60,166 nucleotides of DNA from Halobacteriales archaeon QS_1_68_17 (GTDB lineage Archaea > Halobacteriota > Halobacteria > Halobacteriales > Haloarculaceae): contig PXRG01000029.1 of the NCBI GenBank assembly GCA_003021105.1, positions 1 to 60,166 of the forward strand, given 5' to 3'. The position numbers were made by a program, and so were the translations under genes. Under the pieces are notes generated by a model. It was not told where the DNA came from. It searched no databases and saw only the letters and a list, made by a program, of their open reading frames with translations. Of the stretch, positions 24,435-32,815 are shown piece after piece (the first letter of the stretch is position 1; each line of letters opens with the position of its first letter).

Positions 24435-25469
24435 TCAGTTGATCGTCGTGTGGACCGACTCCTCGTTGAGCGCGAGGTTGGTCGCGATCTCGGCGTTCCG
24501 GACGGCGTACTGGGCGGTCTGCTGGAGGCTGACCAGCACCTCCCGGACCTCCAGCAGGTCCGCGTTGTCCATCCCCGGCAGGTCGACGAGGATCTCCTGT
24601 TCCCGGTCGCCGATGTCGGCGAACATCGCCCGGACCTCGACGGCGGCGTCGTAGTCCCGCGCGACGGCCGCCTCCACGGCCTCCTCGGTGATGTCGTTGA
24701 CCTGGTCGGTGAACTCCCGGATGCGACGCATCGTCGAACTGTCGACATCCAGGGTGTGGTCCTCCGTCTCTAGCACGATCTCCGCGATGTCCTCGGCGTT
24801 GTCCGCGATCAGTTCCAGGTTCTTCACGATCGACCGGTAGCCGATCAGCGGGAAGCCGTCGTCGAGACCGACCGCACGCGCGAGGTTGGGGTTCTGGTAG
24901 GCAGTGAAAATTAGCCGCAAGAGCAACACGAAGATCTTGTTGGCCTGGCGTTCCCGGTTGAGCGCCCGCTGGGCCAGGTCCGGGTTGCCGTGGGCCAGCG
25001 CCTTCACCGCCTCGTTGCGCATCGTACTGCCGGTCGATTCCAGCCGTTCGAGGAGGTTGTCCAGCGTGAAATCCTCCGGGTCGACCGAACACCTGATGGC
25101 GATCCGCTCGGGCGTCTCCTCGATGACGCCCAGCCCCATCAACTGCGTCTCGGCGTTGTAGACGGCGTTGATGTGGGTGCTCTCCAGCGTTCCGCTCTCG
25201 CCGGCCTCGACGTGGATGATCCGCCGCCCGAGCACGTACTGGGCGACGATGGCCCGCTCGACCGCGTCGGCGTCTAGGTTGTCGGTGTAGATGACCGCCT
25301 CCGAATCCTCGCTCTGGACCGACTCGGGCATCACCGTCAGCGTTCCCTTACCGCCCATCCGGATCGATACCTCGTTGCCCTTCTCGACCCCGTGTTCGCT
25401 GGCCCACTCGGCCGGCAGCGTCATCGCCAGCGTCGACGGTCCCAGCCGCTGTACCTTCCTGGTTTCCAT
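24435..25469 (-). CDS. PhoU-like phosphate uptake regulator with AbrB domain
   Basis: 344 residues. Residues 1-50 form an AbrB/SpoVT DNA-binding fold (METRKVQRLGPSTLAMTLPA, then VEKGNEVSIRMGGKG). Two PhoU-type helical repeats follow (about 120-225 and 235-340), seen as MRNEAVKALAHGNPDLAQRA and ITEEAVEAAVARDYDAAVEV. Fusion of AbrB and PhoU is usual for haloarchaeal phosphate regulators. No pst genes are nearby, so the target is not shown. The promoter element is at 25493-25502. Confidence 0.87.
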   Translation of the reverse strand: METRKVQRLGPSTLAMTLPAEWASEHGVEKGNEVSIRMGGKGTLTVMPESVQSEDSEAVIYTDNLDADAVERAIVAQYVLGRRIIHVEAGESGTLESTHINAVYNAETQLMGLGVIEETPERIAIRCSVDPEDFTLDNLLERLESTGSTMRNEAVKALAHGNPDLAQRALNRERQANKIFVLLLRLIFTAYQNPNLARAVGLDDGFPLIGYRSIVKNLELIADNAEDIAEIVLETEDHTLDVDSSTMRRIREFTDQVNDITEEAVEAAVARDYDAAVEVRAMFADIGDREQEILVDLPGMDNADLLEVREVLVSLQQTAQYAVRNAEIATNLALNEESVHTTIN

Positions 25470-25492
25470 ATGTCCTTTGTCAGCGGCAATCG

Positions 25493-25502
25493 TCCTTAAT
25501 CT
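25493..25502 (-). promoter_or_regulatory. TATA-like promoter for the PhoU-like gene
   Basis: The minus strand reads aagattaagg about 24-33 nt upstream of the start at 25469. Confidence 0.45.
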
Positions 25503-25853
25503 TGTCTATACTCCTTCTTATTGCTTGTCCGGTGTATTACCTCTTGTCGGGGCGACAAACCGGGACCGCGACTGGTTCGGGGGACTACGCGTCCTACTGG
25601 ACAATTGATCTGGCACAACGAGCCGGCACCCGGTATTGTTTCCCGGTCCGCCGGAGGTTCGTAAAATTATTAACGAGGTGGTCATACAATAGTTCCCATA
25701 CCCGTTTTTCGCTCCCCTAATTCGCTCAGTACAGTGGATGGGATGATCGAGGAGGAACACTCCACATCAAAGTTCTATCAGAACCGCCGTGCAATGCTGA
25801 GTCCGCCAGAGAGATATCGACGCTCGCTGTCCATACTTTTTCAACTCCCGCCG

Positions 25854-25866
25854 AAAATTTGATATT
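25854..25866 (+). promoter_or_regulatory. TATA-like promoter for the sensor kinase
   Basis: AAATTTGATATTG is centred about 30 nt before the ATG at 25890. A second AT stretch, TATTTAAA, lies only 13 nt upstream and is too close for a leaderless start. Confidence 0.45.
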
Positions 25867-25889
25867 GAGCAGTATTTAAACCCCCAATT

Positions 25890-27650
25890 ATGAGTGCCTC
25901 GGAGTCGCTGATTCAGGTGCTGTATGTCGGTGACGATTCAGGCGATTCGAACAAAACTGGGGACACTCTCGAACGCGCGGATAGCCGACTCGAAGTTGAG
26001 ACGGCGACAAGTGTAACTGAAGGACTGGATCGACTTGCCAGCGAGGATATCGACTCCATTGTCTCGGGGTACGACCTGTCAGGACAGAACGGTATTGAGT
26101 TCCTCGAAACCGTCCGTGAGGAGTATCTGGAACTCCCGTTCATCCTCTATACGGACAAAGGGTCGGAAGAAGTCGCCAGCGCCGCTATCAGTGCTGGCGC
26201 GACTGAGTACTTCCGAAAGGACACAGAAACTGAGCAGCATGCGAAAGTGGCGAATTGTATTCGAAACGCCGTCGGAGAATATCGTGCACGACGCGCAGAA
26301 GAGAGCTCCGAGCGACAACTTCCCCGCGTGTACGAACGGATTACTGATGGGTTCTTCGCGGTAAACAGTGACTGGGAATACACTTACGTCAACGAGGAAG
26401 GGTCTGATCTCGTTGACCGTTCAAAGGCTGACTTGCTTGGCACCACCGTATGGGACGCCTTTCCCGAACTCGTCGGCACTCCGTTTGAGGAGGCACTCCG
26501 AACGGCCATGGAGGCGAAGACTCAGACCTCGACTCAGGAATACTATCCCGCATACGAACGGTGGTATGATGTAACCATCTATCCCGCCACGGACGGTGTC
26601 TCGATATACTTCCGCGATGTCACCGACCGCAAAGAACGCGAACGCCGCTTCCAATTGGAACGCAACCGCTTTCGTGCGTTGTTCGAAAACCTCGGCGAAC
26701 CGGTTGTCGAGGTCGTTTTTGACGATGAGACGCCACGTATCAAACGAGTTAACGATGCATTTGTCGATGCGTTCGGGATCGGTGAAGACCACTACGGTGA
26801 GTCGCTCGACGCTGCTATCGTCCCCGACGGGGACGAGACAGCGGCACAAATCAACGGGCAGGCCAAGGCCGGGAACCAGGTTGAACGTGAAGTCTATCGG
26901 GGGTCGACCGATGTTCATCCCTACCTGTTCCGGTCGGCACCGTTTATCGGACCAGAGAACCGCCAGCGCGGACATGGCATCTACATAGACATCAGTGAGC
27001 GGAAACAACAGGAGCAAGAACTCGAACGCCAGAACGAACGGCTGGAACAATTCACCAACATGGTCACTCATGACTTGCGAAATCCTCTGAACGTCGCGCA
27101 AGGACGATTAGAACTGCTCCACGATGAGTCCGAGAACGAGCATCTCGACGCAATTGCTCGCGCCCACGAACGCATGGAGGCGCTGATCAGCGACCTACTG
27201 ACGCTGGCACACGAGGGACAAGAGGCGAGTGATCTCGAATCAGTCAAATTGGCGATGGTTGCAGAGGACTGTTGGCAGACTGTTGCCACTGCGGAGGCGA
27301 CACTCAATATCGACAGTGAACAATCAGTCCGGGCTGACAGAAGCCGCCTTCGGCAACTGCTTGAGAATCTCATCCGAAACGCCGTTGAACACAGTGGTGA
27401 AGAGACGACGGTCACCGTGAGCGATCTGGAGGATGGATTCTATGTAGCGGATGACGGTCCCGGAATCCCTGAAGACGACCGGGAGCGGGTATTCAACCCG
27501 GGCTATTCAACCACAGGGGATGGGACCGGCTTCGGTCTTATGATCGTACAGGATATTTGCAAGGCACACGGCTGGGAGGTCACCGTAACGGAAAACGAAG
27601 GTGGTGGGGCACGGTTCGATATCACCGGTACTGAGTTCGCCGACTGCTGA
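25890..27650 (+). CDS. Receiver-PAS-PAS histidine kinase with degenerate receiver
   Basis: 586 residues, no TM segment. Residues 1-130 are a receiver fold, but the acidic pair is weakened (LYVGDDSGD) and the position of the phosphoacceptor reads SIVSGYDLSG, with Gly where the sister kinase at 40299 has Asp (IVSDYEMPG). Two PAS domains follow (about 150-255 and 260-375; ITDGFFAVNSDWEYTYVNEE). The kinase core has HisKA MVTHDLRNPLNVAQGRLELL with the phosphoacceptor His, an N-box LLENLIRNAVEHSG, and DDGPGIPEDD plus GTGFGLMIVQ. It should autophosphorylate; the input signal is unknown. AT-richer than neighbours. Confidence 0.88.
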   Translation: MSASESLIQVLYVGDDSGDSNKTGDTLERADSRLEVETATSVTEGLDRLASEDIDSIVSGYDLSGQNGIEFLETVREEYLELPFILYTDKGSEEVASAAISAGATEYFRKDTETEQHAKVANCIRNAVGEYRARRAEESSERQLPRVYERITDGFFAVNSDWEYTYVNEEGSDLVDRSKADLLGTTVWDAFPELVGTPFEEALRTAMEAKTQTSTQEYYPAYERWYDVTIYPATDGVSIYFRDVTDRKERERRFQLERNRFRALFENLGEPVVEVVFDDETPRIKRVNDAFVDAFGIGEDHYGESLDAAIVPDGDETAAQINGQAKAGNQVEREVYRGSTDVHPYLFRSAPFIGPENRQRGHGIYIDISERKQQEQELERQNERLEQFTNMVTHDLRNPLNVAQGRLELLHDESENEHLDAIARAHERMEALISDLLTLAHEGQEASDLESVKLAMVAEDCWQTVATAEATLNIDSEQSVRADRSRLRQLLENLIRNAVEHSGEETTVTVSDLEDGFYVADDGPGIPEDDRERVFNPGYSTTGDGTGFGLMIVQDICKAHGWEVTVTENEGGGARFDITGTEFADC

Positions 27651-28027
27651 ATATATACTTTATCTCCTTCATGGCTTCCCGGATATCACCTGGGACTGAC
27701 AGTAATCTTAGCGATCAGTAAGCATACGCACCGAGCAGGTGATTCATTCCCAATAGCCTGAAATCAACCACTTGTGAACTGTTCTATGACACCCTGTTAT
27801 TCGCGTGAACCTACGGGGTCGTCGATGGCCGAGCGGATGCTCCGGATCGCCCGATCGACCGGCCGGTCGATCGATCGTTCGGCACTGCGCTGCTGAGACT
27901 CCCTTTCGCGCAACTGATAGACGGTAGCGGGTGGCGGAAAGTTCGGACGGTCACTTCGAGGGATCGGTTTCCGGGAGTTGTCGAGGGCGCTTACGGATTT
28001 CCGAGGGCCCTACCGGATACGGAGTAG
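27651..28027. other. Intergenic region with a 22-bp palindrome
   Basis: A 377-nt gap between two converging genes. The first half is AT-rich like the kinase gene, the second half GC-rich. It contains a perfect palindrome (27852-27873) and no gene I can support. Confidence 0.6.
27852..27873. repeat. 22-bp perfect palindrome
   Basis: The arm cgatcgaccgg is followed immediately by its exact reverse complement. It could be a protein-binding site or a cruciform-type terminator between converging genes. Confidence 0.8.
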
Positions 28028-29172
28028 CTACACGACTTCGACGAGTCTCGTCTCGAACCGGCCCACCCGTACTCGCATCCATCCCCGGAGTTGGTCGTCG
28101 AGTTCCTCGTCGCCGGTGTCGACCCGGAGGATGCCGGTTTCGTCGAGCTTCCGGCGGGAGGCGACGACCTCGACCTCGCATTCGCGGACGACTGCTGGGG
28201 AGATCTGCTGATTGCCGCGGCCGAAAATGAACCCCTGGCCGCCGATGGGCGAGACGACGATCACGTTCCGGTCGCCGAAGGCGTCGAGGATGTCCGACTC
28301 GGCGGCGTCCCGGGCCAGCACTTCGCCGTCTCGCCAGACGTCGACGCCCAGCGGCGATCCGTCGAACCCGAGTGCCTCCTTGATCGCGCCGACGGTGCTG
28401 CCGGGGCCGAGGACGTAGGTCGTCCCCGGGTCGATTTCGTCGGCGAATCCGTCGGCGAGGGTCTCGACGGTCCCGCCCGCGAGTTGCTTGCTGGCCTGGC
28501 GCTGCTCGGCAACCGGGACCGTCGCCACCGCCCGGAGTTCGGTGTGGACCTCGCCCTCGCGGTAGTCGTCCTCGTCGATGTCGTTGACCTCCGCGCGCTC
28601 GACCGATTCGAATGTGGCGGCGATCCGGCCCGCCGCGCGCGGGTCAACCGCGAACACCGACGAGTACACTTTCACGCCCGCGGGGACGCCCAGCATCGGC
28701 ACCGACGCGTCGAGGTCGGCGAGCGTCTCGGCCACGTCGCCGGCAGTCCCGTCGCCGCCGACGAACAACACGAGGTCGACATCCCGTGCGACGAACTCGC
28801 GGACGGCCGCGCTCGTGTCCTCCGCGCTCGTGTCCTCCGTGCTCGTATTCTCCGCGCTCGTGTTCTCCGCGCTCGTGTCCTCCGTGCTCGTGTTCTCCGC
28901 GCTCGTGTTCTCCGCGCTCGTGTCCGTTATCGCCGTCCCGGCGGGCCGGCCGACCACCGTCGGCTCGAAGCCGGCTTCGCGCGCCTCTCGTTCGCCCATC
29001 GGGTCGCCGTAGGTCAGCAGTTCGACCGCGCTGTCCCGTGCAGCGAGCGATTCGGCGCTCGCGGCTCGGCCCCGCGCTGGCGTGCCTCCGCGACCTTCCC
29101 GTCGGTGCCCTTCAGGCCGACCCGGCCGCCCATCCCGGCGATGGGGTTGACCACGAACCCGATGCGTCGCAT
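28028..29172 (-). pseudogene. ATP-NAD kinase family protein, frameshifted near the N-terminus
   Basis: The natural start MRRIGFVVNPIAGMGGRVGL (29172) reads in frame to about ARQRGAEPRA near 29060. The rest of the protein is in another frame from about AESLAARDSAVELLTYGDPM (near 29050) to the stop at 28028. LVLFVGGDGTAGDVAETL is the GGDG nucleotide-kinase motif, and PAGVKVYSSVFAVDP the next conserved loop. In this family (PPNK-like, COG3199) some 8-12 residues usually join the two parts, so a small out-of-frame deletion is likely. A Thr/Ser/Glu minisatellite (28811-28925) expands the linker before the GGDG motif. As read, no full-length protein is made; an assembly error is possible. Confidence 0.8.
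28811..28925. repeat. 15-bp coding minisatellite, about 7.7 units
   Basis: The unit gctcgtgtcctccgc repeats head to tail with few changes, encoding the pentapeptide TSAE(N/D) or TST E(D). Units 2-4 (28826-28870) and 5-7 (28871-28915) differ at one base only, so a 45-bp block was duplicated as a whole. Confidence 0.95.
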
Positions 29173-29277
29173 GGCGACGCCGTACGGTCGGCGGGCGCAA
29201 AAGGACCCCGGCTCACGACGGCGCACGTTTGCCCCGTCTCGGGGGATTTATGCCGCTCGCGGGCGGACTCCGGGACG

Positions 29278-29394
29278 ATGATAACGGTGTTACAGGAGAC
29301 CGTCCAGCCCGGCGTCGTCGACCTCGCCGGGTGGATCGTCGGCGTGGGTGGCCTTGCGCTGGTCGTCCTCTGGCTCGACTACCTCTACCGGTAA
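29278..29394 (+). CDS. Small single-helix membrane protein
   Basis: 38 residues (MITVLQETVQPGVVDLAGWI...). One TM helix at about 14-34 followed by YLYR. No family known. It converges on the CinA-like gene, its stop adjoining that gene's stop at 29395. Confidence 0.5.
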   Translation: MITVLQETVQPGVVDLAGWIVGVGGLALVVLWLDYLYR

Positions 29395-30081
29395 TCAGGC
29401 GGCGTCGGCACGGTCCCGGAGCCACGCGGCGGCCTCCGCGACCGTCTCGGCGTCCCCGCCCTCGATTTTCACCCGGACCGTCTCGCCGGGGTAGCTCCCG
29501 ACCTTGACGTCGAACCGGTCGCGGAGCGTTTCGAACCGGTCGATCAGCGCGCTCTCCGGTTCGTCGACCTCGACGGTCTCGACGTGGCGGCTCTCCCCGG
29601 CGAAGTCGTCGGCGACCAGTTCGAACATCGATTTCATCTCCTCGGGTACCCCCGGGAGGACGTAGACGGTGCCGATCACGCAGCCGGGGGCGACGCCGGC
29701 CCGGTTCGGGAGCATCCGCGCGCCATCGGGGATGTGGGCCGTTCCCTCCGCGAGGTCGTCGCGGGTGTAGCCCCCCTCCCGTTCGAGCCACTCCAGGGCC
29801 GCCTCGCTCTCGGCGAGGTCGCGGCCGAACGCGGCGGCGACCCCCTCCATCGTCACGTCGTCGTGGGTCGGGCCGAGTCCCCCGGTGACGATCACGGCGT
29901 CGTACTCGGCGCGGTGCTCGTTGACCTCGCGCGCGATGTCGGCCGTCCGGTCGGGGAGCGTCGTCACCCGCTCGACCGAGACCCCCCGCTCGGCGAGCTG
30001 CCGGCCGAGCCAGGCGGCGTTGGTGTTCACGGTGTCCCCCGAGAGGAGTTCGTCCCCGACTGTGACCAGCGCGACGCGCAT
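29395..30081 (-). CDS. CinA/MoaB-like molybdopterin-binding domain protein
   Basis: 228 residues. The fold is that of the CinA N-terminal (COG1058) domain: VALVTVGDELLSGDTVNTNA, VIVTGGLGPTHDDVTMEGVA (the GGLGPTHDD motif), then YVLPGVPEEMKSMFELV. In bacteria the domain is an ADP-ribose pyrophosphatase; in archaea it stands alone and the role is not settled. Start at MRVALVTVGDE. A promoter element is at 30103-30112, so it is transcribed apart from the DUF5803 gene upstream. Confidence 0.85.
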   Translation of the reverse strand: MRVALVTVGDELLSGDTVNTNAAWLGRQLAERGVSVERVTTLPDRTADIAREVNEHRAEYDAVIVTGGLGPTHDDVTMEGVAAAFGRDLAESEAALEWLEREGGYTRDDLAEGTAHIPDGARMLPNRAGVAPGCVIGTVYVLPGVPEEMKSMFELVADDFAGESRHVETVEVDEPESALIDRFETLRDRFDVKVGSYPGETVRVKIEGGDAETVAEAAAWLRDRADAA

Positions 30082-30102
30082 ACCCACGGTAGGGGAGGCC
30101 CC

Positions 30103-30112
30103 GAATAAAAGC
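30103..30112 (-). promoter_or_regulatory. TATA-like promoter for the CinA-like gene
   Basis: The minus strand reads cttttattcg, centred 27 nt upstream of the ATG at 30081. Confidence 0.55.
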
Positions 30113-30119
30113 CCGCGGT

Positions 30120-30887
30120 CTACCGCATCCCCGGCGGCGGCCCGCCGCCGAGGTCGTCGTCCTCGGTGTCGACGTCGAGACCCACTTCCTCCCGACGCCG
30201 CTCCAGTTCGCGTATCTGGCGGACGTAGTAGGCGACGCCGCCGGCCCCGACGACGAACGCCAGCGCGACCAGCCCGCCGAACAGCCACAGGTCCCGCGCC
30301 AGGTAGTACCTGACAGACAGCGAGTTCGTCTCCACCTCGTTCCAGCGGATCGTCATCCGGTCGTTTTGCACGTCGGTCCGGTATCCGCCCGGCCGCACCT
30401 GCGAGAGTAATGGCACGCCGACCCGCGCTCCGGGGGGAAGCGTCACCTCGTAGGTGCCGGTGACGAAGACGGGCGTCGCAAAGGTCTTGCCCTGCCGCGG
30501 GGCGGTGAAGGCGACCTGCCCTTCCTCGGTCGGGAACTCCAGGACGGTCCGCTTGCGGGTCTTGCTGACTTCGAGCGCGCTCGCGTTGACGACTGTCCCG
30601 TTGGGGTACCGGAACTTCAGTCCCGTCAGCGACAGTGGGTTCTCCGTCCCGAGGCCGTCGGTCCGGTAGACCTGCATGGTCGACCCGTTGATCCGGTAGA
30701 CGGCCGTGTACGACGACCGGGAGACGTTGATCGACGCCGTGGCGTCGGTCTCCCAGTCGTACTCGGCCGGTTCGTTGAGCCGTTCCTGGTTCGGCTCGCC
30801 CGGCCCGAGAATCGTCGAACAGCCCGCGAGCCCGACCAGCACCGCGAGCAGTCCCAGCGCGGCGAGCCCGCGGGTCGTCGGAGTCAT
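30120..30887 (-). CDS. DUF5803-like membrane lipoprotein
   Basis: 255 residues. A hydrophobic signal ends in VGLAGCSTI (lipobox). A beta-rich extracellular part follows (EYDWETDATASINVSRSSYT, YEVTLPPGARVGVP). Then comes one C-terminal TM helix (LFGGLVALAFVVGAGGVAYY) and a charged cytoplasmic tail (RQIRELERRREEVGLDVDTE). The pattern matches the haloarchaeal DUF5803 family, which commonly follows DUF2110 downstream of tfe. Coupled to DUF2110 by a 4-nt overlap. Confidence 0.75.
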   Translation of the reverse strand: MTPTTRGLAALGLLAVLVGLAGCSTILGPGEPNQERLNEPAEYDWETDATASINVSRSSYTAVYRINGSTMQVYRTDGLGTENPLSLTGLKFRYPNGTVVNASALEVSKTRKRTVLEFPTEEGQVAFTAPRQGKTFATPVFVTGTYEVTLPPGARVGVPLLSQVRPGGYRTDVQNDRMTIRWNEVETNSLSVRYYLARDLWLFGGLVALAFVVGAGGVAYYVRQIRELERRREEVGLDVDTEDDDLGGGPPPGMR

Positions 30888-31549
30888 GGCACGACACACA
30901 GCAGTTCCGCGGGCAGGTACTCGCCGATGCTGGCGAGCAACCCCGGCGGGTCGGTCTCGTCTCTGCAGACGATGCTCTGCTCCAGAAGCCCCAGGCGCTC
31001 GACGGTGACGATGTCGCGGGCGTGACCGGCCCGGTTGACCGTCGCCCGTACTTCGGCCCGGGTGGCGCTGTTGACGTTCACGCGACCCGGGCCGCGCGTC
31101 CACTCGTAGAGGCGGTCGCGCTCATCGTCCGCGAGCCGCGGCCGGTCGCCGTAGACGAACCGCAGGGGGAGGTGCTGGACCAGCCCGAACCGCGTCCGTA
31201 TCTGCCCCGGGTCGCCGGGCCCGAGCCCGAGTTCTGCCGCCGGGACGCGGACGTCGCGCCCGGCGTCGAGCACGAACCCGGACTCGTCCCAGCGTTCGAG
31301 CGTGCCGACGTAGGTTTCGCCGGGTTCGAACTCGGGCGTGATCTCGCCCCACTGCTCGCGGAGGAGGTTCCGGGCGACGACCGCGTCTGCCCCCTCGACC
31401 GTCACCGAGGGGAACCCGCCGTCGCGGACGCCGACCTCGTAGTCGACCGCCAGTCCGCCCAGCCGGTCGGCGACCATCGACGTCAGCCCGTCGAGCGCCC
31501 GCTCGCGGGCCTCTCCCTCCACGTAACACTTCGTCGCGAGGACGACCAT
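30884..31549 (-). CDS. DUF2110-family protein
   Basis: 221 residues from MVVLATKCYVEGEARERALD. SVTVEGADAVVARNLLREQW and the segment GETYVGTLERWDESGFVLDA (S1-like beta strands) fit archaeal DUF2110. A nucleic-acid role is plausible from its S1-like look and its fixed link to tfe but is not shown. The ATG overlaps the tfe stop by one base (TGATG). Confidence 0.78.
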   Translation of the reverse strand: MVVLATKCYVEGEARERALDGLTSMVADRLGGLAVDYEVGVRDGGFPSVTVEGADAVVARNLLREQWGEITPEFEPGETYVGTLERWDESGFVLDAGRDVRVPAAELGLGPGDPGQIRTRFGLVQHLPLRFVYGDRPRLADDERDRLYEWTRGPGRVNVNSATRAEVRATVNRAGHARDIVTVERLGLLEQSIVCRDETDPPGLLASIGEYLPAELLCVVP

Positions 31550-32067
31550 CAGACCCCCACGTTGAGTTCGTCCCGGAGTCGTTCGATGCGCCGTTCCATC
31601 GCGTCGACCAGCGCCGTGTTCTCCATCGCCTCCAGTTGCGACCCGCAGTCGGGACACTCGAAGCCGAACTCCATCGCCTCGCCGAACTCGAAGCGGATCG
31701 CACAGGTCTCGCAAAGGTAGAACTCGTTGTTGACCTCGTACTCCTCGCGCTCCTCCAGGGCGTCGAGCAGCCGGTGCATCTCCTCTTCGAGCTTCTCGGG
31801 GATGTTCTCGTACTCGAATGTCCACAGGTAGGTCAGCCATCCCGAGTCCTCGTCGCGGAGCCGCCGGTAGCTCGCCAGGTCGTTCTCGTAGAGGATAAAC
31901 AGCGCCCGGCGTACGTCGTTGAGTTCCAGCCCGAGTTCCTCGGCCAGTTCCTCGTCGGTCACCTCGCCGTCCGGGGGCGCGGCCGCGACCGGCATCCCCT
32001 TCGGCCCCACCAGTTCGTGGAGGTACTTCTGTATGACGGGGTCCTCCAGGAGTTCCTCAAAAGCCAT
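31549..32067 (-). CDS. tfe: Transcription initiation factor TFE
   Basis: 172 residues. An N-terminal winged helix (MAFEELLEDPVIQKYLHELV, EELAEELGLELNDVRRALFI) is followed by a zinc ribbon with CETC and CPDC. It is the archaeal homologue of the alpha subunit of TFIIE and helps open the promoter with TBP and TFB. It heads the tfe-DUF2110-DUF5803 unit. A TATA element at 32091-32101 would give a leaderless message. Confidence 0.95.
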   Translation of the reverse strand: MAFEELLEDPVIQKYLHELVGPKGMPVAAAPPDGEVTDEELAEELGLELNDVRRALFILYENDLASYRRLRDEDSGWLTYLWTFEYENIPEKLEEEMHRLLDALEEREEYEVNNEFYLCETCAIRFEFGEAMEFGFECPDCGSQLEAMENTALVDAMERRIERLRDELNVGV

Positions 32068-32090
32068 TGTCTCAATACGGGTGATACGGC

Positions 32091-32101
32091 CGTTAATAAG
32101 T
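32091..32101 (-). promoter_or_regulatory. TATA-like promoter for tfe
   Basis: The minus strand reads acttattaacg, centred about 29 nt before the tfe ATG. Confidence 0.6.
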
Positions 32102-32116
32102 TCCGGACTCGCGCGA

Positions 32117-32791
32117 CTACTCCGGGTTCACGTCCCCGCGTTCGCCCGCGTCGCCGCGGGTCCCAGTGGTCCCCCCGGATCCCGTTTCGGCCCCGGGATC
32201 GGTCCTGGTTCCGGCGTCGCGGTCGGCACCGCCTTCGACCTCGCGTTCTGTTCCGTTTTCGGCGGGTTCGACCCGCTTGCCACTCGCGCGGGGGATCACC
32301 TCCCGTTCCGCGTCGACCCACTCGCGGTCGAGTTCCCGCCCCTCGAAGAGCCTGTCGAGAAAGACGGCCAGCGACGCCACCTCCGAGTGGGGCTGGTTCG
32401 TGACGGCGACGTTCCAGCCGGCGCGGTCGTACACCTCGTAGGGGACCTTCTCGGCCCCGACGACGACCAGCAGCGGTTCCTCGCGGTGGGCCGCCCGGAC
32501 CTCCCCCTCGATGTCCTGGATCGGCAGGCCGTACATCGTGAGGTGGACGATCCGCCCGTCCCACTCCCGGAGGGTAGACAGCCCGGACTCGACGAGCGAA
32601 ACCTCGAAGGGGCCGCCGAACCGGTCCGTGATGTCCGCGACCGTTTCGCGGGCCTGCGAGGCGTCGCCGGCCAGCACCACGCGGTCGGCCCCGAGCGCCC
32701 GCGCCGTCAGACCGACGTGGGTCGTCATGCGGTCGTCCCGGCCCGGCCGGTGGCCCAGCCGGAGCACGACGACCGGCGGTTCGCCCTGCAT
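32117..32791 (-). CDS. trm56: tRNA (cytidine-56-2'-O)-methyltransferase
   Basis: 224 residues. An archaea-specific SPOUT enzyme that methylates C56 in the T-loop of tRNA. Seen: VVLRLGHRPGRDDRMTTHVG at residues 8-27, RIVHLTMYGLPIQD and LLVVVGAEKVPYEVYDRAGW, the knot region with G-x-EKVP. The last 50 residues are a Gly/Glu/Asp-rich low-complexity tail not needed by the fold. It is upstream of tfe but separated by a tfe promoter. Confidence 0.9.
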   Translation of the reverse strand: MQGEPPVVVLRLGHRPGRDDRMTTHVGLTARALGADRVVLAGDASQARETVADITDRFGGPFEVSLVESGLSTLREWDGRIVHLTMYGLPIQDIEGEVRAAHREEPLLVVVGAEKVPYEVYDRAGWNVAVTNQPHSEVASLAVFLDRLFEGRELDREWVDAEREVIPRASGKRVEPAENGTEREVEGGADRDAGTRTDPGAETGSGGTTGTRGDAGERGDVNPE

Positions 32792-32815
32792 ACCGCCCCG
32801 GAGGTCCCGGGGCGG

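Larger units (their letters stand above)
25470..25889. other. AT-rich intergenic region between divergent genes
   Basis: A 420-nt gap, clearly AT-richer than the region around it. It must hold the promoters for the PhoU-like gene (minus) and the sensor kinase (plus; AAATTTGATATTG at about 25854-25866). An 80-codon frame on the minus strand has no promoter or recognisable domain, so I left it out. Confidence 0.6.

Noticed and set aside
25518-25760. An 80-codon minus-strand gene in the AT-rich gap
   Set aside because: No promoter, ribosome-binding site or domain, and its composition is like random intergenic sequence.
26421-27101. A 226-codon minus-strand frame inside the sensor kinase
   Set aside because: Antisense to conserved PAS domains of a clearly coding gene.
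28811-28925. CRISPR array
   Set aside because: Units are 15 bp, contiguous, in frame and without spacers; it is a coding minisatellite.
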